From positions 462,001 through 526,000 of the forward strand of contig NZ_JAMZDX010000001.1 in the NCBI RefSeq assembly GCF_024172095.1: a stretch of DNA of 64,000 nucleotides, in the 5' to 3' direction. The notes beneath the pieces are model-generated. The model ran no database searches. It saw only the letters and a program-made list of their open reading frames with translations, and was not told the origin of the DNA. Origin of the DNA: Kitasatospora cinereorecta. GTDB taxonomy: Bacteria > Actinomycetota > Actinomycetes > Streptomycetales > Streptomycetaceae. Both the position numbers and the translations under genes were made by a program. Numbering within the stretch: position 1 is the first letter of the stretch; each line of letters starts with the position of its first letter. Of this stretch, positions 1-9,358 are shown piece after piece.

Positions 1-47
1 CCGCCCCCACATCCCTCTCCTGCGTATCGCAAGGAGGTCCATCCCCC

Positions 48-713
48 ATGCCCCACACCCCCACCGGATGGCGCCGCACCGTGGCGGCCCTCGCCCTGGG
101 CGTCCTGGCGCCGGCCCTGACCGTCGCCACCTCCACTCCCGCCTCCGCCCAGGCGGGCCCGCCGGCCGTGGTGGCGCCCCCCACCGCCACCACGGCCGGT
201 ACCGCCCGCGCGGCCTCGACCGCGCTCGACGGCACCTGGCGCACCCTCGACATCTCCATGCAGCAACAGCAGCAGGACAACTGGTGCTGGGCGGCGAGCG
301 GCAACACCATCGCCACCTGGTTCGGCTACTCGTACAGCCAGAACCAGTTCTGCAACGCCGCCTTCAACCGCTCGACCGACTCGACCTGCCCCAACAACCA
401 GGCGACGCTCGGCAACGTGCAGACCGCGTTCAGCCGGATCGGCATCAACCCCGGCTCGTACGTGACCGGCTACCTGCGCTACGCCACGGTGCAGAGCGAG
501 ATCGACGGCAACCGGCCGATCGAGACCCGGATCCAGTGGAGCTCCGGCGGCGGCCACATGCACGTGGTGTACGGCTACGACGCCGGCAACGACTGGGTCT
601 ACTGGGGCGACCCGTGGCCGTCCAACTACCGCTACAACTGGGCGGACTACTGGTACTACGTGAACAACGACTCGTTCTCGTGGACCCACTCCCTGTACCG
701 GATCGGCGCGTGA
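48..713 (+). CDS. Secreted papain-like cysteine protease
   Basis: A 221-residue exported protein. Residues 1-36 form a signal peptide (Arg-Arg, hydrophobic stretch, cleavage near ASAQA). The mature domain shows the catalytic Cys in NWCWAAS (C80), a His in GGHMHVVYGY (H170 or H172) and an Asp in YWGDPW (D188), the order expected of C39/C70-type papain-like cysteine proteases. C102 and C114 could form a disulfide. The start is supported by AAGGAGGT at 31-38, a near-perfect Shine-Dalgarno sequence nine bases before the ATG. The next gene begins 11 bases downstream, so the two are probably co-transcribed. The substrate is unknown. Confidence 0.85.
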   Translation: MPHTPTGWRRTVAALALGVLAPALTVATSTPASAQAGPPAVVAPPTATTAGTARAASTALDGTWRTLDISMQQQQQDNWCWAASGNTIATWFGYSYSQNQFCNAAFNRSTDSTCPNNQATLGNVQTAFSRIGINPGSYVTGYLRYATVQSEIDGNRPIETRIQWSSGGGHMHVVYGYDAGNDWVYWGDPWPSNYRYNWADYWYYVNNDSFSWTHSLYRIGA

Positions 714-724
714 GGAGCGAAGCC

Positions 725-1576
725 ATGACCGACCACCGCAAGCACCTCGCCCGCGCCGCCGCCGCGGCGCTGCTGGCCTCGGCCCTGAGCCTGGCCGCCG
801 CTCCGGCCGCCACCGCGGCGGACGCTTCCGCCCCGCTCGCCCCGGTGCCCGGGGCCGACCTGGCGGCCGCCCGCGGCGCCGTCCAGGCCCCCGCGGTCCT
901 GGACCAGCTGGGGCACTTCTTCGCCCGCCGGGGAGTGCCGCCCACCCAGCCGTCGGCGCTGAGCCCGGCCCAGGAGGCGCAGGCCGCCGCCGAGGCCTCC
1001 CCGCGGCTCAGCGGTGACACCGTCCCCGTCTACAGCCTGGCCGCGGACTTCGTGGCCGGCAGCCCCGGGGCGGCCGTCGCCCGGGCCGAGTTCACCGCCA
1101 CCCGGGCGGTCTCGGCCGACGGCCAGGTCGCCTCGGTCTGGACCGTCCGGCAGGGCGGCTCCTGGAAGGTGGTCAACATCGCCTCCGGCGGCGACGAGAC
1201 CGACTACGCGGCCCGGGCCGCGGCCGGCGGGGGCGGCACCGCCTTCCGCGAGCCGCAGATCGACGCCTGGTACGTGCTGCGCGGCGGCCGCGTGCTGCCG
1301 CTGGACGACGCCGCCCGCCGCTCGGTCGGCGACGGCGGGGTGAGCCTGGCCGGGTACCAGAAGCTGGTCCACCAGCGGTACGGGGACAAGCTGCCCGGCT
1401 CGGCCTACGACCGGGCCGGCCGCGGCGGCGGGTATGCCGCGGAGCCGCCCGGCGTCGGTGACGGGGCCGGTGGCGGGCTGCTGCCGGCGACCGCCGCGGC
1501 GGCGCTCGGGGCGACGGCGCTGGCCGGCGTCGGGCTCGCCCTGCGCCGTCGAAAGGCGGTGGGGCAGCGCGTCTAG
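725..1576 (+). CDS. Secreted protein with C-terminal membrane or wall anchor
   Basis: A 283-residue protein with a signal peptide (about residues 1-33, ending TAADA), an Ala/Pro-rich middle of unrecognised family, and a C-terminal LPATA, hydrophobic stretch and RRRK tail. That tail resembles a cell-wall sorting signal, but it is not the LAxTG form of streptomycete class E sortases, so a plain membrane anchor is equally possible. The ATG at 725 has GGAGCGA upstream and lies 11 bases after the protease stop. The pairing suggests the anchored protein is a partner, inhibitor or target of the protease; this is inference from position only. Confidence 0.7.
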   Translation: MTDHRKHLARAAAAALLASALSLAAAPAATAADASAPLAPVPGADLAAARGAVQAPAVLDQLGHFFARRGVPPTQPSALSPAQEAQAAAEASPRLSGDTVPVYSLAADFVAGSPGAAVARAEFTATRAVSADGQVASVWTVRQGGSWKVVNIASGGDETDYAARAAAGGGGTAFREPQIDAWYVLRGGRVLPLDDAARRSVGDGGVSLAGYQKLVHQRYGDKLPGSAYDRAGRGGGYAAEPPGVGDGAGGGLLPATAAAALGATALAGVGLALRRRKAVGQRV

Positions 1577-1739
1577 AGCGGCGTGGCGCGGCGGCCGGGT
1601 CCGGGCAGGACCCGGCCGCCGTGTGTCGACCACTGGAATTGATGCAACGTTGATCCCCCGTTCGCCCCGGCAGGTGCTGAACATGTCACCGTAGGTGGGG
1701 AGGTTTCTGACACCGGGTCACACGGCGGGAGGTTGCCGG

Positions 1740-1991
1740 ATGGAGCTCAGTGGAGCGCAGTTCTGGGGCGCGGTGACGGCGGTGACCGCCGCCCTGGCCG
1801 TGGTCGCGGGCTATCTGCTCGGCGGGCCGCGGATGGTCTGGGCGGTCTCCGCCGTCGAGGTGCTGGTGCTGATGGCGTACGTCGGGTGGAAGTTCCGCGC
1901 CAAGGCGCATGTGCGCACGGCAGGCGAAGGGCCCGACGCGGCGCACTGCGAGCGCTGCCGTCGGGCCCGGGAGAGGCTGGACGCGGCCTGA
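1740..1991 (+). CDS. Small membrane protein
   Basis: An 83-residue protein with two predicted membrane segments (about residues 8-28 and 31-49), followed by a short polar tail containing a CxxC pair in HCERCRRAR. The ATG at 1740 is preferred over the in-frame GTG at 1695 because GGGAGG lies just before it. The family was not recognised. The CxxC could bind a metal or be redox active, but nothing nearby supports either role. Confidence 0.6.
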   Translation: MELSGAQFWGAVTAVTAALAVVAGYLLGGPRMVWAVSAVEVLVLMAYVGWKFRAKAHVRTAGEGPDAAHCERCRRARERLDAA

Positions 1992-2015
1992 GTCGTCCCG
2001 AGTGGGCCGCCGGGT

Positions 2016-2669
2016 TCAGACCGAGGTGTAGGCGACCATCGAGATGCCCACGTACTGCACGATGAACGCCCCCAGGGTGAACGCGTGGAAGACCTCGTGG
2101 AAGCCGAACCAGCGCGGTGACGGGTCCGGCCGCTTCAGGCCGTACACCAGGCCGCCGAGGGTGTAGAGCACGCCGCCGACGATGATCAGGGTGACCACCG
2201 CCGCGCCGCCGCGGTGCAGGAAGTCCGGCAGGAAGAACACCGCGGCCCAGCCCAGTGCCACGTAGCAGGGCGTGTAGAGCCAGCGGGGTGCGCCGACCCA
2301 GAACACCCGGAAGGCGATCCCGGCCAGCGCGCCGCCCCACACCAGCCAGAGCAGCAGCTGCTGGCGCGCGCCCTGGAGCAGCAGCATGGTGAACGGCGTG
2401 TAGGTGCCGGCGATGATCAGGAAGATGTTGGCGTGGTCCAGCCGGCGCAGGATCGCGTCGCCGCGCGGACCCCAGGTGAAGCGGTGGTAGACCGCGCTGA
2501 CACCGAACAGCATCCAGGCGCTCGCCGAGTAGACGGCGCAGGCCACCGTTGCCGCGGTCGAGTCGGCAAGACAGATCAACACGATTCCGGCGGCGATGGA
2601 CGCCGGGAACATCCCGGCGTGCAGCCAGCCGCGCCACTTGGGCTTGATCACGAGGGCTTCGGCAGTCAT
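2016..2669 (-). CDS. Haemolysin III / PAQR family membrane protein
   Basis: A 217-residue polytopic protein, the usual family length, with about seven hydrophobic segments. Family hallmarks are present: SAVYHR after the second segment, RLDHANIFLIIAGTYTPF in the middle, and GFHEVFHAF near the end. The conserved His and Asp residues of these motifs form the predicted zinc site of the PAQR/HlyIII superfamily. Function in actinomycetes is not established. A second in-frame ATG at 2678 would add three residues. It is divergent from pckG across about 270 bases. Confidence 0.88.
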   Translation of the reverse strand: MTAEALVIKPKWRGWLHAGMFPASIAAGIVLICLADSTAATVACAVYSASAWMLFGVSAVYHRFTWGPRGDAILRRLDHANIFLIIAGTYTPFTMLLLQGARQQLLLWLVWGGALAGIAFRVFWVGAPRWLYTPCYVALGWAAVFFLPDFLHRGGAAVVTLIIVGGVLYTLGGLVYGLKRPDPSPRWFGFHEVFHAFTLGAFIVQYVGISMVAYTSV

Positions 2670-2942
2670 GCGCAGCATCCTACGGAACCGTAGGTTACTC
2701 GATGGTAGGAAGTGGCAATGGTCACTTTTAGACGTTCTGGAGTGTTCGACGTCTCTCCGAGGCGCCCTTGAGTCGGCCCGATCGACCCTCTCGGGGCCAC
2801 CAAATCTGCCACTTCGTAGTAAAAATTGCGTCAATAGCGCCGATCCGACGAAGGACGGGCTGGTGTACGGGGCTACGGTGTAAGCACCCTCAACCCCCCG
2901 CGATGCCGTCTCCTGGCCGAGATGGTGTGAAACGGAGCGATC

Positions 2943-4769
2943 GTGAACTTCGAGATCTCTGCGCTCGCCGAGTCCGCGCCCACCCGCCACCAGCGACTGC
3001 TGGCCTGGGTCAGCGAGATCGCCGAGCTGACCCAGCCCGACCGCGTCGAGTGGTGCAACGGCTCCGAGGAGGAGTACGAGCGCCTCGCGGACCTGCTGGT
3101 CGCCCAGGGAACCTTCACGAAGCTCAACGACGAGAAGCGCCCCAACTCGTACTACGCCGCCTCCGACCCCAGCGACGTGGCCCGGGTCGAGGACCGCACC
3201 TTCATCTGCTCCGAGAAGGAGGAGGACGCCGGCCCGACCAACCACTGGAAGGCCCCGGCGGAGATGAAGGACATCTTCCAGGGCGAGCAGGGCCTGTTCC
3301 GCGGCGCGATGAAGGGCCGCACGATGTACGTCGTGCCCTTCTCCATGGGCCCGGTCGGCTCCCCGCTGGCCGCGTACGGCGTCGAGATCACCGACTCCGC
3401 CTACGTCGCCGTCTCGATGCGCGTGATGACCCGCATGGGCCAGGCCGTGCTCGACCAGCTGGGTGAGGACGGCGACTTCGTCAAGGCCGTCCACACCGTC
3501 GGCGCGCCGCTCGCCGAGGGCGAGGCCGACGTCGCGTGGCCGTGCAACACCACCAAGTACATCTCGCACTTCCCGGAGACCAAGGAGATCTGGTCCTTCG
3601 GCTCCGGCTACGGCGGCAACGCCCTGCTCGGCAAGAAGTGCTACGCGCTGCGCATCGCCTCGACGATGGCCCGCGACGAGGGCTGGCTGGCCGAGCACAT
3701 GCTGATCCTCAAGCTCACCCCGCCGAGCGGCGAGGTCAAGTACGTCGCCGCCGCCTTCCCGTCCGCCTGCGGCAAGACCAACCTGGCGATGCTCCAGCCC
3801 ACCATCGAGGGCTGGAAGGTCGAGACCATCGGCGACGACATCGCCTGGATGCGCTTCGGCGCCGACGGCCGCCTCTACGCCATCAACCCGGAGGCCGGCT
3901 TCTTCGGCGTCGCCCCCGGCACCGGCGAGGACACCAACGCCAACGCGATCAAGACCCTCTGGGGCAACACCGTCTTCACCAACGTCGCGCTCACCGACGA
4001 CGGCGACGTCTGGTGGGAGGGCCTCACCGAGGAGCCCCCGGCCCACCTCACCGACTGGCGCGGCAACAGCTGGACCCCCGAGTCCGGCACCCCCGCCGCC
4101 CACCCCAACGCGCGGTTCGCCGTCCCGGCCGCGCAGTGCCCGACCATCGCGCCCGAGTGGGAGGACCAGGCCGGCGTCCCGATCTCGGCCATCCTCTTCG
4201 GCGGCCGCCGCGCCAGCGCCGTCCCGCTGGTGACCGAGTCCTTCGACTGGCAGCACGGCGTCTTCCTCGGCGCCAACATCGCCTCGGAGAAGACCGCGGC
4301 CGCCGAGGGCACCGTCGGCGAGCTGCGCCGCGACCCGTTCGCGATGCTGCCCTTCTGCGGCTACAACATGGGCGACTACTTCGCCCACTGGCTGAAGGTC
4401 GGCCGCCAGGCCGACGCCGAGAAGCTGCCCCGGATCTACTACGTCAACTGGTTCCGCAAGAACGCCGACGGCCAGTTCGTGTGGCCCGGCTACGGCGAGA
4501 ACAGCCGCGTCCTGAAGTGGATCGTCGAGCGCCTCGAGGGCACCGCCGAGGGCGTCGAGACCCCGATCGGCGTGCTGCCGGCCGTCGACGGCTTCGACCT
4601 GGACGGCCTGGAGCTCGCGGACGCCGACAAGGAGCTGCTGTTCACGGTCGACGCCGAGATCTGGCGGCAGGAGGCGGCCCTGGTCCCGGCCCACCTGGAG
4701 ATGTTCGGCGAGCACACGCCGACCGAGCTCTGGGACGAGTACCGGGACCTGGTCAAGCGACTGGGCTGA
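2943..4769 (+). CDS. pckG: Phosphoenolpyruvate carboxykinase (GTP)
   Basis: A 608-residue protein, the standard length of GTP-dependent PEPCK. It converts oxaloacetate and GTP to phosphoenolpyruvate, CO2 and GDP, the entry step of gluconeogenesis. The kinase-type P-loop is [12 protein letters not shown] (residues 272-283), with the reactive Cys276 typical of the GTP class. The metal-binding GDDIAW follows at 297-302. The start is GTG with GGAG upstream; a TACGGT -10-like box lies at 2874-2879. A repeat-derived hairpin with a T-run closes the gene at 4784-4889. Confidence 0.97.
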   Translation: MNFEISALAESAPTRHQRLLAWVSEIAELTQPDRVEWCNGSEEEYERLADLLVAQGTFTKLNDEKRPNSYYAASDPSDVARVEDRTFICSEKEEDAGPTNHWKAPAEMKDIFQGEQGLFRGAMKGRTMYVVPFSMGPVGSPLAAYGVEITDSAYVAVSMRVMTRMGQAVLDQLGEDGDFVKAVHTVGAPLAEGEADVAWPCNTTKYISHFPETKEIWSFGSGYGGNALLGKKCYALRIASTMARDEGWLAEHMLILKLTPPSGEVKYVAAAFPSACGKTNLAMLQPTIEGWKVETIGDDIAWMRFGADGRLYAINPEAGFFGVAPGTGEDTNANAIKTLWGNTVFTNVALTDDGDVWWEGLTEEPPAHLTDWRGNSWTPESGTPAAHPNARFAVPAAQCPTIAPEWEDQAGVPISAILFGGRRASAVPLVTESFDWQHGVFLGANIASEKTAAAEGTVGELRRDPFAMLPFCGYNMGDYFAHWLKVGRQADAEKLPRIYYVNWFRKNADGQFVWPGYGENSRVLKWIVERLEGTAEGVETPIGVLPAVDGFDLDGLELADADKELLFTVDAEIWRQEAALVPAHLEMFGEHTPTELWDEYRDLVKRLG

Positions 4770-4783
4770 CGCCCGCACTGACA

Positions 4784-4889
4784 GGGGCGCGTGGGGGCAC
4801 CTCCCGGCCGAAGGCTGGGGGAGAACTGCGCGACCGGCCAATGCACTCGGGTGAGAGTGTGGCCGGGCGCGCAGTTCCCCGCGCCTTTT
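4784..4889. repeat. Paired dispersed repeats, one interrupted; likely bidirectional terminator
   Basis: A forward copy of the streptomycete repeat runs from GGGGCGCG at 4784 to GAACTGCGCG ending at 4832, split by about 31 bases (4792-4822) that can fold on themselves. An inverted copy lies at 4868-4885 and is followed by TTTTG. The two copies pair across the gap between the convergent pckG and aminotransferase genes, so they plausibly terminate both transcripts. Confidence 0.75.
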
Positions 4890-4899
4890 GTGGTTGCCG

Positions 4900-6114
4900 C
4901 TACGGCTGCGCGTAGCCCGAGAGGAAGTCCCCGATCCGGGTCACCGCGTCGGTGATGTCCTCCGGCCGCGGCAGGGTGACCAGGCGGAAGTGGTCCGGGT
5001 CGGGCCAGTTGAAGCCGGTGCCCTGGACGATCAGGATCCGCTGACTGCGCAGCAGGTCGAGCACCATCTGCGCGTCGTCCTTGATCTTGTACACGTTCGG
5101 GTCCAGCCGCGGGAACGCGTACAGCGCACCCATCGGCTTGACGCACGAGACACCGGGGATGTCGTTCAGCAGCTGGTACGCCGCGTCGCGCGACTCCTTC
5201 AACCGCCCGCCGGGCAGCACCAGGTCGCGGATCGACTGCCGGCCGCCGAGCGCGGCGGCCACCGCGTGCTGGGCCGGCATGTTGGCGCACAGCCGCATCG
5301 AGGCCAGTACGTTCAGCCCCTCGATGTAGCTGCGGGCCCGGTGCCGGTCGCCGGAGAGCACCATCCAGCCGCTGCGGAAGCCGGCCACCCGGTACGACTT
5401 GGACATGCCGTTGAAGGTGACGCAGAACAGGTCGGGGGCGAGCGTCGCGAGCGGCACATGCTCGGCGTCGTCGTAGAGGATCTTGTCGTAGATCTCGTCC
5501 GCGTAGACCACCAGGTCGTGCCGGCGGGCGATCTCGACGATCCCCTCCAGCACCTCGCGCGGGTAGACGGCACCGGTCGGGTTGTTGGGGTTGATCACCA
5601 CGATGGCGCGGGTCCGGTCGGTGACCTTGGCGGCGATGTCGGCCAGGTCCGGGTACCACTCGGACTGCTCGTCGCAGCGGTAGTGCACGGCGGTGCCGCC
5701 GGACAGCGAGACGGAGGCCGTCCACAGCGGGTAGTCGGGGGCAGGGACGAGCACCTCGTCGCCGTCGTCGAGCAGCGCCGTCATGGCGAGCTGGATCAGC
5801 TCGGATACGCCGTTGCCGAGGAACACGTCGTTGACGTCCAGGCCGTGCAGGCCGCGGTCCTCGTAGTGCATCACCACCGCGCGGCGGGCGGAGAGCAGAC
5901 CCTTGGAGTCGCCGTAGCCGTGTGCGCCGGCGAGGTTCTTCAGGATGTCCTGCAGGATCTCCGGGGGCGCGTCGAAGCCGAACGCGGCGGGGTTCCCGGT
6001 GTTCAGCTTGAGAATGCGATGCCCCTGGTCCTCCAGTCGCATCGCCTCGTCGAGCACCGGGCCGCGGATGTCGTAGCAGACATTGGCGAGCTTGCTGGAC
6101 TGGATGACCTGCAT
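4900..6114 (-). CDS. Pyridoxal-phosphate aminotransferase (AlaA type)
   Basis: A 404-residue fold-type I aminotransferase. PLP-binding features are visible: NPNNPTG at 175-181, the Asp and Tyr of YADEIYD (D206, Y209), and the Schiff-base Lys239 in SKSYRVAGFRSGW. The N-terminal SSKLANVCYDIRGPV pattern matches alanine/valine transaminases of the AlaA group, which make alanine from pyruvate and glutamate. The substrate assignment is by family resemblance. It converges on pckG and shares the repeat terminator. Confidence 0.88.
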   Translation of the reverse strand: MQVIQSSKLANVCYDIRGPVLDEAMRLEDQGHRILKLNTGNPAAFGFDAPPEILQDILKNLAGAHGYGDSKGLLSARRAVVMHYEDRGLHGLDVNDVFLGNGVSELIQLAMTALLDDGDEVLVPAPDYPLWTASVSLSGGTAVHYRCDEQSEWYPDLADIAAKVTDRTRAIVVINPNNPTGAVYPREVLEGIVEIARRHDLVVYADEIYDKILYDDAEHVPLATLAPDLFCVTFNGMSKSYRVAGFRSGWMVLSGDRHRARSYIEGLNVLASMRLCANMPAQHAVAAALGGRQSIRDLVLPGGRLKESRDAAYQLLNDIPGVSCVKPMGALYAFPRLDPNVYKIKDDAQMVLDLLRSQRILIVQGTGFNWPDPDHFRLVTLPRPEDITDAVTRIGDFLSGYAQP

Positions 6115-6219
6115 ACCGCATCACTTTACGGCGCCGTAACACCGAAACCCGAGTGGTGTTCGCCACCTGGACTCCAACGGACGCATTACTCTCGCACCGA
6201 CCGCATCGGGGGAGGGCGT

Positions 6220-6885
6220 GTGATCGGGGCACTGCTGGGCCTGGCGCTGGCGCCGCTGCTGCGCGCCGGGGTGGTGCGCTTCGCCGTCCCGTACGGGGAG
6301 CCGCGCGTCGCCTGCTGTCCGGGGCCGGTGCCGGCGCTGCCGCACGGGCGGTGCCTGCGCTGCGGGGTGCGGGGCGGGCCGCCGCCGGGGGCAGTGGAGC
6401 TGGTCGCGGTGGCCGTCGGGTGGGCGGTGGAGCGGGCGGCGTCCTGGCCCGAGGTGCTGGTGCTCGGCTGGCTGGCGGCGTTCGGGGTGGTGCTGGCGTT
6501 CGTCGACGGCGCGGTCCACCGACTGCCGGACGCGCTCACCCTGCCGTTGCTGGCCGGTACCGCGGTGCTGCTGCCGCTGGTCGAGCACCGGCCGGTGGTG
6601 CTGCTGCGCTGCCTGGAGGCGGGGGCCGGGCTGGCGCTGCTGTTCGCGGTGCTGGCGCTGCTCGGCCCGGTCGGGCTCGGCGATGTGAAGCTCGCGCCGA
6701 GCCTCGGGGCGGTCCTCGCGCTGTACGGCCTGCGGGCGGTGGCGACCGGGCTGGTGTACGCCTGCCTGCTGGCCGGGCTGTGGGCCGCGGTCCTGCTGCT
6801 CACCCGCCGGGCCGGCCGGGGCGCCGAACTCGCTTTCGGCCCGGCCCTCCTGTTGGGCACACTGCTGGCGGTCTGGAATCACTGA
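6220..6885 (+). CDS. Type IV prepilin peptidase (A24 family)
   Basis: A 221-residue integral membrane aspartic peptidase. The two catalytic Asp motifs are present: FVDGAVHRLPD near residues 93-103 and GLGDVKLAPSLG near 150-161. An N-terminal cysteine-containing loop (CLRCG) recalls the CxxC motifs of A24A enzymes, in reduced form. It would cleave leader peptides of pilin-like proteins; no pilin or Tad gene is in this window. The GTG start follows GGGGAGGG. The next gene begins 10 bases downstream. Confidence 0.82.
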   Translation: MIGALLGLALAPLLRAGVVRFAVPYGEPRVACCPGPVPALPHGRCLRCGVRGGPPPGAVELVAVAVGWAVERAASWPEVLVLGWLAAFGVVLAFVDGAVHRLPDALTLPLLAGTAVLLPLVEHRPVVLLRCLEAGAGLALLFAVLALLGPVGLGDVKLAPSLGAVLALYGLRAVATGLVYACLLAGLWAAVLLLTRRAGRGAELAFGPALLLGTLLAVWNH

Positions 6886-6895
6886 GCGGGGGGCC

Positions 6896-7534
6896 ATGGG
6901 CAGGAAGACGGAGCGTCGGCGGCGGATCCGGGCCGATCGGAAGAAGGTGGCGCCCACGCCGCGCCGCCCTCCGCGGCGACAGCCGCCGCGGCCGTGGTCG
7001 CGACCGAAGGGCCTGGTGGCCGCGTCGGTGGGCCACCTGGGCATCGCAGCGGCCGGCGTGGCGCTGCTGGTGTACTGCGGGGCCGACCTGGACTTCGTCA
7101 CGGGGCAGAGCGGCAGCCCGCGGCTGGCGATGACGGTCTCGGGCTGCGAGTCCCATCAGAGCGGGAAGAACCGCGTCACCGACTGCTACGGCAGCGGCGA
7201 TGCGCACGGCGGGGCGGTCGGGCCGGTCTGGAACATCCGCGAGGTCGCGAGGCCCTACCGGATCGGCGCGGTGGTTCCGGTGCGCTGCCACGACGGCGGG
7301 GAGTGCGAGGAGACCGGGACCGGACCGGTCGCCGCAGACCTCGGCGGGCTGGCCTTCGGGCTCGGGATGCTCTCCGCCGCCGTCCTCGGCGGCTTCAACC
7401 TGTTCGCCCAGGCGCGGCCCGCACCGCGGTTCGCCCCGCTCGGCACCCGGCGCCGCCGCCGCGCGGTCACCGGCTGGTTCGGTGCGGTCGGCGCGTTGGC
7501 GGTGCTGTTCTTCGTGGTGTCCCTGGCCGCCTGA
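6896..7534 (+). CDS. Membrane protein of unknown function
   Basis: A 212-residue protein with a strongly basic N-terminus (many Arg/Lys in residues 1-42) and three predicted membrane segments (about 44-62, 142-160, 188-210). The extracytoplasmic part has four cysteines (C85, C95, C126, C132) that could form disulfides. It sits 10 bases after the prepilin peptidase gene and ends before a strong hairpin. The family was not recognised. Confidence 0.6.
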   Translation: MGRKTERRRRIRADRKKVAPTPRRPPRRQPPRPWSRPKGLVAASVGHLGIAAAGVALLVYCGADLDFVTGQSGSPRLAMTVSGCESHQSGKNRVTDCYGSGDAHGGAVGPVWNIREVARPYRIGAVVPVRCHDGGECEETGTGPVAADLGGLAFGLGMLSAAVLGGFNLFAQARPAPRFAPLGTRRRRRAVTGWFGAVGALAVLFFVVSLAA

Positions 7535-7553
7535 CCCGGGCGGGGCCATGGGC

Positions 7554-7590
7554 GGGGCCCGCCGTACCCCAGCGGTACGGCGGGCCCCTT
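7554..7590. terminator. Perfect 15-bp stem hairpin
   Basis: The arms 7554-7568 and 7574-7588 are perfectly complementary with a five-base loop and are followed by TTCTGTTG. It lies between the convergent membrane-protein gene and chitinase gene, so it can terminate both. Confidence 0.85.
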
Positions 7591-7636
7591 CTGTTGTGCG
7601 TGACCCCACCCTCGAGAGGCCCCGCACGTTCGGGAG

Positions 7637-9220
7637 TTACGGCATGGCGTGGGCGTGGGCACCCACGTTGGTGGAGAAGTCGTTGCCGTTCTTGGCGTCC
7701 CAGTTGGTCGACCAGGTCATCGCGCCGCGGATGGTCGGCCACTTGGCCGGCGGGACGAAGCTGCCGCAGTGGGTGCCGGTGGCCAGGCAGTCCAGGGCGT
7801 TGTTGACGACGGTGGAGTTGACGTAACCGCCGCCCGCCGCCTGGGCGGAGGCCGGGACGCCGATGCCGACCTGGTCCGGACGCAGGCCGCCCTGGATGTG
7901 GGTGCAGATCTGCGAGGTGATGAAGTCGATGGTGCCCTGGGTGTAGACCTTGCCGTCGCAGCCGTTCATGCCGCCCGAGTTGTAGAACTGGGTGTTGACG
8001 ACGGTCAGGATGTCCTTGGTGTTGAGCGCCAGCTGGAAGTACGCGCCGGAGGTGGAGTACATCCCGATGGTCTCGGGGGCCATGGTCAGGATGAAGTTCG
8101 GGCCGACCTTGGACTGCAGGGTGTGCAGCGCCTGCGCCATGTAGGTCGGGTCGACGCCGTTCTCCAGGTCGATGTCGACGCCGTCGAAGCCGTACTGCTG
8201 GATCAGCGCGTAGGCGGTGTTGGCGAAGTTGGTCGCCGCGGTGGCGTTGCCGACCGAGATGGCGCCGTTCTGGCCGCCGACCGAGAGCACGACCCGCTTG
8301 CCGGCCGCGTGCTTGGCGGCGATGTCGGCCTTGAAGTCGGCGTCGGTGTAGCCGCCGAGCTTGGTGCCCAGGGCCGGGTCCAGGGTGAAGCTGATCGCGC
8401 CCTGGGTGGTGGTGGCGTCGGCGAAGGAGACGGCGATGATGTCGTACGCGCTCTGCACGTCGCGCAGGCGCTGGACGGTGGCGCCATTGTCGAAGTTCTG
8501 CCAGTAGCCGGTCAGCGCGTGCTTGGGCAGGTTCCCGCCCGGCGGGGTGGTCTGCGTCGCGGTCGGGCTGGGGCTGGTGGAGGTCTGCGACGGGGACGGC
8601 GAGGCGGAGGTCTGGGTCGGCGAGGGGGACGGCGTCGGCGAGGCCGAGGTCGCGGAGGGCGACGGGGTCGGCGAGGAGGTGCCGGCCGGGCCGGTCAGGG
8701 TCAGGTCGTCCGCGTTGTACGCGCCCTGGCCGTACCAGCCGTGCACGTAGAGCGTGACGCTGGTGGTGTTCGCGCCGGTGGTGAAGGCGGTGGAGAGCTG
8801 GTTCCACGAGGTGAGGCTGGACCAGGTGGACGGGTCGGTACCGCCGGTGCCGCGGGCGCCGAGGTAGACGTACGGGCCCTGGACCCAGCCGCTCAGGGTG
8901 TAGGCGGTGTTCGGCAGGACGCTGACGGTCTGGGTGCACTCGGCGGTGTCCGAGGCGCTCGGCGACGCGGTCAGCGCGTACGAGCCGCTGTGGACCGGGG
9001 AGCCGGCCGCGCTCGCGGTGCCGGTGCAGGTCCAGCCGGAGAGGTTGCCGGCCTCGAACCCGCCGTTGGTCACCAGGTTGCCGACGGCGGCGTTCGCGCC
9101 GCCCGCGAACAGGGCCAGGCCGGTGGCGGCCAGGGCGGCGGCGGTGGTGCCGGCGGCGAGGACGGCGGGGAGCTTGGAGCGGCGCCGCCGGTGGGACGGC
9201 TGCTGCAGCGTACGGGCCAT
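7637..9220 (-). CDS. Secreted chitinase, GH18 with carbohydrate-binding module
   Basis: A 527-residue exported enzyme that hydrolyses chitin. Order of parts: a signal peptide of about 44 residues with RRRR, a carbohydrate-binding beta-sandwich module (about 46-178), a Ser/Thr/Pro linker (about 180-228) and a GH18 barrel (about 232-527). The catalytic motif is DGVDIDLE at 346-353, with Glu353 as the acid. The ATG at 9220 follows a GGGGGAGC-like ribosome site. A DasR-type operator lies about 125 bases upstream, matching the known control of streptomycete chitinases by N-acetylglucosamine. Confidence 0.93.
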   Translation of the reverse strand: MARTLQQPSHRRRRSKLPAVLAAGTTAAALAATGLALFAGGANAAVGNLVTNGGFEAGNLSGWTCTGTASAAGSPVHSGSYALTASPSASDTAECTQTVSVLPNTAYTLSGWVQGPYVYLGARGTGGTDPSTWSSLTSWNQLSTAFTTGANTTSVTLYVHGWYGQGAYNADDLTLTGPAGTSSPTPSPSATSASPTPSPSPTQTSASPSPSQTSTSPSPTATQTTPPGGNLPKHALTGYWQNFDNGATVQRLRDVQSAYDIIAVSFADATTTQGAISFTLDPALGTKLGGYTDADFKADIAAKHAAGKRVVLSVGGQNGAISVGNATAATNFANTAYALIQQYGFDGVDIDLENGVDPTYMAQALHTLQSKVGPNFILTMAPETIGMYSTSGAYFQLALNTKDILTVVNTQFYNSGGMNGCDGKVYTQGTIDFITSQICTHIQGGLRPDQVGIGVPASAQAAGGGYVNSTVVNNALDCLATGTHCGSFVPPAKWPTIRGAMTWSTNWDAKNGNDFSTNVGAHAHAMP

Positions 9221-9324
9221 GTGGGGGGCTCCTGGGGGGATCCGGACAAGCAGGAGAAGGGGGAAGGAGCCGCCGCGGTGGGGGTCACGGCGGCTCCGCG
9301 TGGGGGAGGGTCCGCGTGGTGCCG

Positions 9325-9358
9325 GTGTGGTGCTGACCACACGCTGGACTAGACCAAT
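9325..9358. promoter_or_regulatory. DasR-responsive element (dre) upstream of chitinase
   Basis: Bases 9343-9358 (GCTGGACTAGACCAAT) match the DasR palindrome ACTGGTCTAGACCAGT at most positions. A second dyad, GTGTGGT/ACCACAC, lies beside it at 9325-9342. DasR is the GntR repressor of chitin and N-acetylglucosamine genes. The site is about 105-125 bases before the chitinase start; the rest of the 9221-9540 gap holds the uppS-like promoter, with TAGGCT at 9485-9490. Confidence 0.7.

Noticed and set aside
2016..4841. Very long minus-strand frame covering the pckG region
   Set aside because: Only its last 217 codons are the haemolysin-III protein. The rest is antisense to pckG with low-complexity Gly/Val/Arg composition, a typical shadow in high-GC DNA.
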